64,000 bases of DNA from the NCBI RefSeq assembly GCF_003286415.2, contig NZ_CP043450.1, positions 7,502,001-7,566,000 of the forward strand, read 5' to 3'. The notes beneath the pieces are model-generated. The model had not been told where the DNA came from. It was given only the letters and a program-made list of their open reading frames with translations, and ran no database searches. Made by a program: the position numbers and the translations under genes. This DNA is from Mucilaginibacter rubeus. GTDB lineage: Bacteria; Bacteroidota; Bacteroidia; Sphingobacteriales; Sphingobacteriaceae. Below, piece after piece: positions 54,563 to 62,556 of this stretch. Positions within the stretch are counted from its first letter, which is position 1, and each line of letters starts with the position of its first letter.

Positions 54563-55492
54563 TTAACAGAAATCGCTAATTGCCTGCCTGGCCGAATGGT
54601 ACATTTTCATTTCAGATAGCTGATCCTCTTTCCGCAGAAAGGTCAGGTATGCGCCAGAAGGACAGTGTAATGGGAAGTCCGCACTGTTGGCGAATGTAAC
54701 TTTAAGTACTGTCAGATTTCCACTGGTACTACATTGATCTACAGACCTGATAAAGCTCCCATGTTCCAGGTCATCTTCAAAACCAAGTTCGAACATCCGG
54801 CGGCCGGTAACCGTTTTTCCGCTGGTGAATACTATTTTAAGATCGTCTGCGATATGGGTGTACAGGTCGGAAAGCAGATTTTGATCCTTGTAGGCTCCCG
54901 GACAAATCTTCTCGTAATAGCTGTTCCAGTACTGGTCTTTTGCAAAAACCGAGTGATCAACATCGTCAGCGGATTGCCATAGTTTCGATAGTTTTTTTTT
55001 ACTATCGCTGAGCCGGCTGCGCACGGTTCCCACGGGAACTCCGGTGATTGTTGCAATCTGGTCATAAGAATTATAACCCGTAAGATAACGCAGCATCACC
55101 GTTTCTCGTAGATGAATGGGCAATTCAGCCAGCACAGCATGAAGAGTGTCTCGCTGTGCGTTTAGCTCAAACTTTGATTCGACGCTGTCCGCGATCATTT
55201 TATCGCTTTCAGGCAATTCTCCGACAAGTACCGTTCTCTTGCCCTTGCGGGTTAACTGATGACACGAATTGATAACGATCCGTTTCAGCCATGGTAGAAA
55301 TGAATCTGCCTGTCTTAATTGGTGTCCGTGTGTGAATACGGTAACCCAGGCATCCTGCACCGCATCTTCCGCCTCCGCTGTATTTCCGCAAATCTGCAAA
55401 GCCAGCGCCTGAACCAGCGGATTGAATTTTTTGAATAATAAGTTGATGTTTAATGGATATAATTCTTGCCGCACCTGATCCGCTTGTTTCAT
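54563..55492 (-). CDS. ECF sigma factor with SnoaL-like C-terminal extension
   Basis: The 309-residue protein has sigma region 2 (CGNTAEAEDAVQDAWVTVF, residues ~35-55, and SFLPWLKRIVINSCHQLTRKGKR) and region 4 (LRETVMLRYLTGYNSYDQIATI and VPVGTVRSRLSDSKKKL). Then comes a ~120-residue extra domain (GKTVTGRRMFELG, VLKVTFANSADFPL) resembling SnoaL/NTF2-like folds found in ECF41-type factors. In those, the extension regulates activity in place of an anti-sigma factor. No carboxymuconolactone decarboxylase gene, the usual ECF41 neighbour, is seen. The downstream sterol desaturase-family gene is a likely target. There is no signal peptide. Confidence 0.88.
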   Translation of the reverse strand: MKQADQVRQELYPLNINLLFKKFNPLVQALALQICGNTAEAEDAVQDAWVTVFTHGHQLRQADSFLPWLKRIVINSCHQLTRKGKRTVLVGELPESDKMIADSVESKFELNAQRDTLHAVLAELPIHLRETVMLRYLTGYNSYDQIATITGVPVGTVRSRLSDSKKKLSKLWQSADDVDHSVFAKDQYWNSYYEKICPGAYKDQNLLSDLYTHIADDLKIVFTSGKTVTGRRMFELGFEDDLEHGSFIRSVDQCSTSGNLTVLKVTFANSADFPLHCPSGAYLTFLRKEDQLSEMKMYHSARQAISDFC

Positions 55493-56054
55493 AGAAGTTT
55501 TTTTATGATAATCAAACCGTTCATTTACGTTGACTGCCCTACTTTAAATCTTTGGTTGCCTTAATACCCTCGTGGTTATTGGGCGGTAAATAAATTCACA
55601 CAGTAACAGCGATCGACCTGATTTTATCGCTGCAAAATTATCCCGCGGGGGGCGTACGCGAAATGGACGATTGGTAGATTCACTTGCACTTGACTTTGCC
55701 TACTGGTATTTTAAGACGGTAGTGCTCATTTCCAGGAACTCAAATCAGGTCAATAAATGGATCGCACACTTTCCGATACCTTGAAAAACTTGTGGACTTA
55801 TCAGATAAGTTCGTTATAGACGGATGCATCACATGGTAATCTTGGGAAACAGAATGCTACAACAGCGATTAGAGGGACAGCCCTTTAAACTGGAAGTGAA
55901 AACGATAACGTCATGCAGCAATTACAGGAAGAACATTTCACATCAAATCAGGACTTGATAAAGTTTGTTAGTTCAGGTGGCGTAAAAAGAGAAGATATTT
56001 TGACCATCGTTGTATGGCAGGCGCAGGGTTACGCATTTCTACTATCAAAGCTAA
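55493..56054. other. 562-bp gap with a doubtful small ORF
   Basis: The gap contains the ECF gene promoter region (minus). Near its right end a 62-codon frame runs from ATG 55913 to 56101 (MQQLQEEHFTSNQDLIKF...), overlapping the kinase 3' end by 47 bp. It has a start and no family I know; I give it little weight. I see no repeats or strong hairpins here. Confidence 0.3.
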
Positions 56055-58397
56055 TTATACAGCCAAATCGGGTAGATGGCTCAATGCTTTATCAAGGTTA
56101 ATGTTCTCGTGGGGGCTTGCCCCGTAAGTAGTAACTGTAATCCGGGTACCATTGACATTTTCAAACCTGATCCTTGCATCTATATCCTCACACAGACCGC
56201 GCATTAAACGGATACCTATACCTCCGCCCCTGATTGATTTATCAGACCTGGCAATGCCGATGCCGTTGTCCGTGATCTCGAGTCGGATGTTGTCTTTAAC
56301 CATTGCAAGAGCAACGGTAACTTCACCGTTTCCTCCGTCTGCAAAGGCATATTTGAGCGCGTTCGTTACGGCCTCGTTGACGATGAGCGCGAGCGGCAGG
56401 GCCAGGGAAACATCCAGGATTAACGGCTCGATGTGGATGTTAAATTTGATCCGTCCTGCGCCATGGAAACAATCCCGGATGTGCACGATCAGTTGCGGCA
56501 GATACGCACTCATGTTTACAAACTTCAATTCCGAGGTTTCGAGCAGCTTCTCGTGGATCAGCGACATCGCATAAATGCGGTGCCTGCTTTTGTTGATCAC
56601 CTCGAAAGCCTCACCCTGCAGAAGCGCCGCCTGGTTTTCAAGCAATGCCAGTACTGAATGCAGATTGTTCTTAACACGGTGGTTAACTTCCTTCAGCAAT
56701 AACTCCTTTTCCGACAGCAACTCGTCTTTATCTTTTAACAGATCGTCTTTATCTTTCAGGAGGTCATTTTTATCCATGACCAGTTGCTGAAGCGTATGAT
56801 TCTTCTGGTCGATTTCATCCTTTTGCAGTGTAAGCAAAGCATTGCTGCGTTGCTTCAGGCGGTAACGGCTGTAGATTAAGCCGGTCATAATCAAAAGCAT
56901 CAAAAATCCGCAGATGGTCACCCTCTGTATAAGCTGGTTGCGCTGGATCTTGCTGTTCTTGATTTGCGTGTCCATAGTGAGCGAGTCGATATGCCGGTTT
57001 TTTTCCAGTGTCTCATTTTCCATATCCAGCAGGAAAATCTGGTAAGCCTTTACTTTGTTATCGGCGGAATCTCTGATTTCCTGGTCTTTGATAAAATGAC
57101 CGATAGCGGTATTAGGTCCCTGATTTAATGCAACTACCTTGTAATATTGATTTTCTGCCAGATCGATGCCTTCAATATAATTCAGCCTTTGTGCCATTGC
57201 CCCATACAATTCCAGGTAACCATAAGCCTTTTTTAACTGACCGGTCTCCGAATAGTAGTAGGCAAGCGCATTATAGGCATTCATGATTTCCGTGACATGA
57301 TCGGACGAAATTTTCAGCAGCTGTTGATTTACCCTTTTTGCGTATTTACCAGCTTGTACCAATTGTTTCGCATAGACGAGGTTATTCAGAAAATCCAGTT
57401 TTACAGAAAGTTTATCCAGGTCGCTTTCCGCTCTGGCCTTTACTTCATCGAGTATGGCTAAAGCTTTGGGAAGCTGGTTCATATGGGTATACTCAAAAGC
57501 AAGTGCCGAAGATCCCGTATTGAAAAAATACGTTGAATGGTATCGTTTTCCCATCGTCACGACGTCGGTGGAGTATGGAACTGCGCGTTCATAGTCCTGC
57601 ATTTTGATATATGTGGTGGCGATCAGGTTTTTAATAAATGATGCCTGCAGGGACGTGTCTTTGACCTCGTAGGCAGTTTTAAGCGCCAATAGGTTGTACT
57701 TTAATGCATTGGTATAATCGCCGAGACCTAATGATATTCTGCCGATGTTCCAGTAGATACCCTCTACCGTTCTGCGGCTTATTCCTTTGCCTAAATTTAA
57801 AGCTTCAAACAGTAATTTGAGGGCTTCGGTAGCTCGTTCCGCTTGAAAAAGCAGGTCGGCGTTTTGTGTCAGTAAAAAGGAAAGCCAGAGATTATTCCTG
57901 TTCTTCCTGAATATGGCGATAGCCTTGTTCAGGTAAAATATCCTGCTGCGGAGCGAGGCGGAATCATTACTGCGATAATACTGAGCGATCAGGTGATATG
58001 ACCTTGCCTCCCCGTTACCGTTCTGATGCATTTGAGCGAAAGCAAGCGCGTTTTCGGCGATTTTTAAACCTGTTTCCCAATCATTCCGCCTATAATATGT
58101 TTCCGCGCGAAGAAGCATCGCATTGATAATCCCGAAGTCATACTTAAGCTGTCGGCTGAGATTAGCTGCCTGAACAGAAAATTGTATGGCGGAATCAACG
58201 TCACTTTTCCCGCTCGTGGCTTTAAGAAGCATTAAATGCCCTAAAGCGAGTTGTACTTTGACGGTATTGGTATCATCCGTGCTCGCAGCAAGCTTTTGTC
58301 TCAGGATGGGCAAGGGCAATTCATCCAGGTCACTCGTTTGTGCAAGTGATGAATTTGCAAGGTTAAAAAGAAGTAAAAACAGCCAGTACTTTTTCAT
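56055..58397 (-). CDS. TPR-containing sensor histidine kinase (HisKA_2 type)
   Basis: The 780-residue kinase has a signal peptide (cleavage near SLAQ, residue 20). A periplasmic TPR array follows (about 40-430; YRRNDWETGLKIAENALAFA, ALAILDEVKARAE) and one TM helix (~490-512). A coiled coil with repeated heptads (LLKDKDD/LLKDKDE/LLSEKE, ~545-565) leads into the kinase. The phospho-acceptor His573 lies in KEVNHRVKNNLHSV, and HATPase boxes follow (NEAVTNALKYAF, ITDNGIGI). The HRVKNN motif defines the HisKA_2 class. No regulator is adjacent; the NtrC-type protein at 48104 is a possible partner because its receiver is of the matching type. Confidence 0.92.
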   Translation of the reverse strand: MKKYWLFLLLFNLANSSLAQTSDLDELPLPILRQKLAASTDDTNTVKVQLALGHLMLLKATSGKSDVDSAIQFSVQAANLSRQLKYDFGIINAMLLRAETYYRRNDWETGLKIAENALAFAQMHQNGNGEARSYHLIAQYYRSNDSASLRSRIFYLNKAIAIFRKNRNNLWLSFLLTQNADLLFQAERATEALKLLFEALNLGKGISRRTVEGIYWNIGRISLGLGDYTNALKYNLLALKTAYEVKDTSLQASFIKNLIATTYIKMQDYERAVPYSTDVVTMGKRYHSTYFFNTGSSALAFEYTHMNQLPKALAILDEVKARAESDLDKLSVKLDFLNNLVYAKQLVQAGKYAKRVNQQLLKISSDHVTEIMNAYNALAYYYSETGQLKKAYGYLELYGAMAQRLNYIEGIDLAENQYYKVVALNQGPNTAIGHFIKDQEIRDSADNKVKAYQIFLLDMENETLEKNRHIDSLTMDTQIKNSKIQRNQLIQRVTICGFLMLLIMTGLIYSRYRLKQRSNALLTLQKDEIDQKNHTLQQLVMDKNDLLKDKDDLLKDKDELLSEKELLLKEVNHRVKNNLHSVLALLENQAALLQGEAFEVINKSRHRIYAMSLIHEKLLETSELKFVNMSAYLPQLIVHIRDCFHGAGRIKFNIHIEPLILDVSLALPLALIVNEAVTNALKYAFADGGNGEVTVALAMVKDNIRLEITDNGIGIARSDKSIRGGGIGIRLMRGLCEDIDARIRFENVNGTRITVTTYGASPHENINLDKALSHLPDLAV

Positions 58398-58758
58398 AAG
58401 GGATTTGGGACCAACCGTCCATCAACAGTATCAAATTGATAAATAAAAATAAGCAAAATCCATGAACTTTAGGTTCTGGAATTTTTAGCATTTTTCATTT
58501 AACTACTTCATTATGATGTTTGTAGCTTTCAGGTAACAACAGAAGTTACAGGTGGACTACTACCAAGCATCTTTAACTATTAATACACAAATTAATTTTA
58601 TTTCCGAAGCGAAATTAATGGCTGCCACCCGGAAGAGAAATGGACAAATCGAAGTACCGTTTGCACTTTTGGTTCATTTTACAACTTCTTCACAGCGCCC
58701 TGCTAAGCGGTCAGCCTGATAGGGGTAATTTTTTGATCTTGTTCACCAAACGCGAACG

Positions 58759-59148
58759 ATGCATGAAATATTTGCGCTGTTTTGCTTCATGATTCTTTTT
58801 GTTGCTGCTGTTTCCATCTTTCTCAGCCGAAAGCAGGTTACCTTAACATCGTTTTACCGGGAGTGCATCCTCCTCGGTTTTGCATCCGGCTGTTGGGCCT
58901 TATTCATTACCATCACTACCGAGCAGTTCGGCACAAATATCCGGGCCACGGTCACAACGACAGTACCCAATTTTGTCAGGGGAGCTGTTGTTCCGCTTTC
59001 CTCCCTTTTTCGGTTCATTTCAGATCTTACGGGTTCACTTATCCTCGCCGGCCTGATCGGCGGATTCCTTTGCCTGTTATTTGCAACGATTTCCCTTTAC
59101 AGGATGAATGATACATTCGTTGCAAATCTGGATTACAACGAGGATTAG
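58759..59148 (+). pseudogene. C-terminal fragment of an MFS transporter
   Basis: The 129-residue frame is hydrophobic, with a segment (LLGFASGCWALFITITTEQF, then GTNIRATVTTTVPNFVRGAVVP) that I recognise from the C-terminal half of a ~400-residue MFS family in Bacteroidota. The first eight TM segments are missing. An in-frame TAA (58726-58728) lies upstream, and another reading frame starting at ATG 58640 (MDKSKYRLHFWF) stops within 50 codons, suggesting decay. Expression of the fragment as a small membrane protein cannot be excluded. The rest of the gap 58398-58758 carries the kinase promoter and nothing else recognisable. Confidence 0.7.
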
Positions 59149-59481
59149 AAATGTTCAGCTGAATAAGACCAAAGTCATTCGTTGAAAATACATCCCCCCG
59201 ATAGCTCTGTGAATTATTTTCCTGCTTTCCGAACTTTTCAAACCTGCCTGTATCTATTATCAGGACGACTGAATCTGCATTCGGGTTTACACCCTTGTAC
59301 AGGCGATTCGGGCCGCGTTCTTTTGTAATTTTTAGTTAGTAGTTAATCAATAAGCGCTGTTGAAACAGGCGGCGCTTATTACACCTGACTCCTCATCGCC
59401 TGCCGAAAATTGCAACAGGAGTGGGGGCTAACTGCAGGTTCAGGAAATCCGTTTTATTAACATATATATATTTAAAAATCC
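59149..59481. other. 333-bp gap, no recognisable feature
   Basis: I see no gene, strong hairpin or repeat in this stretch. It must hold the promoter of the downstream thioredoxin-like gene, preceded by an A/T-rich run (ACATATATATATTTAAAAATC) close to the start. Confidence 0.5.
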
Positions 59482-60096
59482 ATGAAAAACCCGTTTAAAT
59501 GCACTTTCTTTTGTCTTATTGCTGTATTTTTTGCTTTATCTGCAAAGGCCTCTGATTATCATCAAAAATCCGTTCTGGGTGCTGACAGTTTGCTGAATTA
59601 TCCTGCACCTGATTTTACGCTGAAAGACCTCAGTGGTAAAATGGTATCGCTTTCCGATTATCGGGGAAAAACGCTTGTCATTGATTTTTGGGCAACATGG
59701 TGTCATTATTGCCTCAAATCTTTTCCTTCGACGCAATTAGTGGTTGATAAATACAAGGACGATCCCAATGTGGTGTTCCTGTTTATCGATACCCGTGAAG
59801 TGAAAGAAAACTACGTTGAGCTCATCAGGAAACTGCTTTCCGACCATCATTATACTTTTAACGTAGTGCTTGACAAGAAGGGGCCGGATGGGGTGCAAAA
59901 CAAGATATTCAAGCAGTACGGGGCCGAAGGCGTACCGGCCACATTCATCATAGACCGGGATGGAATTGCCCGTTACAAGGTTTTAGGTTACGATGAAGAA
60001 CTGCCGACGGATGCAGTTGTAAAACACATGTCTGAATTGATCGATAACGTTGAAAATTCTCAATCCGGTTTTACGATGGAATTTAAGCCGCTATAG
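59482..60096 (+). CDS. TlpA-like thioredoxin-fold protein, exported
   Basis: The 204-residue protein has a signal peptide (cleavage near AKAS, residues 21-24) and an AhpC/TlpA fold beginning PAPDFTLKDLSGKMVSLSDY. The active site WCHYC has Cys74 and Cys77, preceded by KTLVIDFWAT, and a cis-Pro GVPATFIIDRDG is present. The CHYC dipeptide is unusual for TlpA proteins (CPPC or CGPC are common), which would alter redox potential. It is probably a periplasmic disulfide oxidoreductase of unknown partner. It is unlike the 40857 protein in its N-terminal region. Confidence 0.9.
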   Translation: MKNPFKCTFFCLIAVFFALSAKASDYHQKSVLGADSLLNYPAPDFTLKDLSGKMVSLSDYRGKTLVIDFWATWCHYCLKSFPSTQLVVDKYKDDPNVVFLFIDTREVKENYVELIRKLLSDHHYTFNVVLDKKGPDGVQNKIFKQYGAEGVPATFIIDRDGIARYKVLGYDEELPTDAVVKHMSELIDNVENSQSGFTMEFKPL

Positions 60097-60489
60097 GTGT
60101 TTATAAAGCGTTTCGTCTCTGAATTAATTCTGCCAGAAATTGCTGAACAACATTAAGGCAATTCTCGGATAACCCCAAAAGTGCATTATGGGGCTGATAA
60201 GAATAATATAATATTGGCGGCCTTGATTTGTATATTTTGCCGTTTTGGGGCTTTGGCGACCATAGATCTGTTGCGAGCATTGATTATGCTACGGAATAGC
60301 GATGGACATGGAGGCGCTTGTGTTTTGGCGGTGTACAGTTATTTCCCAAAAAACGCTGAACGCAAACAGCAGTAAGTGTTGTTCAATGAATTCATGCCAA
60401 TGCAAAATGCACGAGGGTATCGAAACAGGGGATAACTTGTAATTGTTGAAAAATACGCGGCGTGAGATGCCTTTGGAATAAGGTTTAGG

Positions 60490-60523
60490 AAGCCTTCCGT
60501 TTTCACGGGAGGCTTATTTTTTT
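60490..60523 (+). terminator. Rho-independent terminator (plus strand), no clear gene before it
   Basis: AAGCCTTCCG (60490-60499) pairs with CGGGAGGCTT (60506-60515) with a central mismatch, followed by ATTTTTTT. It lies ~394 bp after the thioredoxin gene; the gap 60097-60597 has no credible ORF (a 64-codon GTG frame at 60181 is doubtful). Either a long 3' UTR or an unannotated small RNA ends here. Confidence 0.7.
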
Positions 60524-60597
60524 ACAATCATTGATTTTAACACATTTTCAGTAATCCTGTATCTGTGACAGTCTGAATATCGCACGGCCAGGGGTAG

Positions 60598-62553
60598 TTA
60601 TTTTTTAAAAGATTTGGTTATTCCTAATTTTTTCATCTTCGAATTTAAAGTACTTGACGGCAATCCAAGGATTTCGGCAGCCCCACCCGGACCTGAGATT
60701 TTTCCTTGACATTGATCAATTACATCGATGATATAGTCAGCCTCCATATTATCAAGTGTTTTCATAGCAGTTGAGTTCTTATCCACACCATTGATGCTCA
60801 AGGTTTGACCCAGTGGTAATGGCAAAGTGACTTGATCAATAACGGTTCCGTTTGTCAGCAATACGTTCCGTTCTATCAAATGTTCCAGTTCCCTTATATT
60901 GCCCGGCCAATCATATGCGGCCAATTGTTTGAGAACTTTGTCAGTAAGACCAGTGACCCTCTTGTTCATCTTTTCTGACTTACACTCTACAAAATGCTGG
61001 CACAATAGTGGAATATCACTCTTTCGTTCTCTTAGTGGAGCAAGATAAATGGGAAATACATTCAACCTGTAATAAAGGTCCAGCCTGAATCGTCCTTCAG
61101 CAACTTCTTTTTCTAAATTGCGATTGGTTGCTGCAACAATGCGAACGTTCACCTTTATCGTTTTCCAGCTTCCAATACGTTCAAATTCTTGTTCCTGGAG
61201 AACTCTTAGCAATTTTACTTGTGATTCTATTGTTAGTTCTCCGATCTCATCAAGGAAAACCGTTCCTCCGTTGGCCATTTCAAATTTGCCCAAACGTCTC
61301 TCCGTAGCTCCTGTAAATGCTCCTTTTTCGTGTCCGAAAAGCTCAGACTCTATCAAGTTTCCTGGTATTGCCGCGCAATTGATCGTAATAATTGGTTTTG
61401 AGTTGCGGGGAGATAAACTATGTATTGATTTTGCAACTTTTTCCTTACCTGTACCGCTTTCACCTAATATCAATACCGAAATATTTGAAGGTGCTACCAA
61501 ATTAATTTCATCAAGCATTTTTAATAACACGGGGCTATTACCAATAATTCCATTAAAAGTCTCGGCACTTTTATTAGCTGTTCCCGGCACGAGAGTAATT
61601 TGCCTGTCTTCGAGTTGTGGAGATGCCGCAGGTACTTTTTTTTGCTGTACAAAGTCCACCAGCCTGATCAGCTGTTTTTCTATTTTTTCCAAACCTGTAA
61701 CATGCGCACCGGAATATTCATCAGCGTTTTTACTGTAAAATGTCAAAAGCAAAGTGTCACCCACACCTGAGTATGTGACGAAACTTAGTTTTGCGGCCAG
61801 GCCCAAATGAACGCTGATTTGCTTTTCCCATACATCATCCATCAGGCTTAGCTTATACGCGTAATTGTTTAGAAAACCGCTCTGTATCGAAATTGGAAAT
61901 TTAGGACGGTGCCGGGATGGGTTCTCTGAAGGAAAAACCTGGTGATACAGTTCACCACTTGTCAGAATTTGATATTCATCAAGGCCGGTTCTGATAAAAT
62001 TATATTCTTCAACTGGTGAATGTCCTCTGCCGAATATTGCAATTTTCATATAATCAAACGGAACTATTGTCTGAAATACCCAGGGAACTTTTGATATCTT
62101 ATGGCAAGTTTCCCCCGGTGTTTCAAGAATGCTTTGGAACTGCTTTTGAACGATCAGTTCACGCTGCATTTCAAAACGCATATAATTCTGGTGTTTATCT
62201 TTGGCGATGTCAAGCATAATCAGCAGATCTTTCTCCCGGAATGGCTTTACTAAAAATCCCGCAGGACGCGTGGCTTTTGCAGCTTCCAAAACACTTTGAT
62301 TTGTATTAGCCGAAACATAAATAAAACCAATATTTTTTTTATTTAAGTACTCGGCAACCTCAATCCCTTTTGAGCCATCTAAAAGAAAAATATCCAGCAG
62401 AACCCAGCCCGGCAAAGTTTCTTCAATCAGTTTTAAAGCTTCCCTGACAGAGATAGCGATTCCACAAACTTCATAGCCAGCCTTTATCAACATAATGCGC
62501 AAGTCATTGGCTACTACAAATTCATCTTCGACAATAAGTATTTTTTCTTTCAT
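60598..62553 (-). CDS. NtrC-type response regulator with extra sensory domain (REC-unknown-AAA+-Fis)
   Basis: The 651-residue protein has a receiver with Glu9-Asp10 and phospho-acceptor Asp54 in WVLLDIFLLDG, and VKPFREKDLL. A GAF-like region of ~200 residues follows (about 150-335; PFDYMKIAIFGRGHSPVEEYNF). The AAA+ core has Walker A LGESGTGKEKVA, the loop GAFTGA and the Walker B-containing GTVFLDEIGELT. The Fis HTH is GGAAEILGLPSSTLNSKMKKLGI. The receiver-plus-GAF-plus-AAA+ order differs from the other two activators in the window. It starts 3 bp after the stop of the kinase encoded at 62557-64000, its evident partner. Confidence 0.94.
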   Translation of the reverse strand: MKEKILIVEDEFVVANDLRIMLIKAGYEVCGIAISVREALKLIEETLPGWVLLDIFLLDGSKGIEVAEYLNKKNIGFIYVSANTNQSVLEAAKATRPAGFLVKPFREKDLLIMLDIAKDKHQNYMRFEMQRELIVQKQFQSILETPGETCHKISKVPWVFQTIVPFDYMKIAIFGRGHSPVEEYNFIRTGLDEYQILTSGELYHQVFPSENPSRHRPKFPISIQSGFLNNYAYKLSLMDDVWEKQISVHLGLAAKLSFVTYSGVGDTLLLTFYSKNADEYSGAHVTGLEKIEKQLIRLVDFVQQKKVPAASPQLEDRQITLVPGTANKSAETFNGIIGNSPVLLKMLDEINLVAPSNISVLILGESGTGKEKVAKSIHSLSPRNSKPIITINCAAIPGNLIESELFGHEKGAFTGATERRLGKFEMANGGTVFLDEIGELTIESQVKLLRVLQEQEFERIGSWKTIKVNVRIVAATNRNLEKEVAEGRFRLDLYYRLNVFPIYLAPLRERKSDIPLLCQHFVECKSEKMNKRVTGLTDKVLKQLAAYDWPGNIRELEHLIERNVLLTNGTVIDQVTLPLPLGQTLSINGVDKNSTAMKTLDNMEADYIIDVIDQCQGKISGPGGAAEILGLPSSTLNSKMKKLGITKSFKK

Positions 62554-62556
62554 AAA

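Noticed and set aside
60181..60375. 64-codon frame starting with GTG
   Set aside because: No conserved motif, a weak start and low-complexity composition; more likely noncoding.
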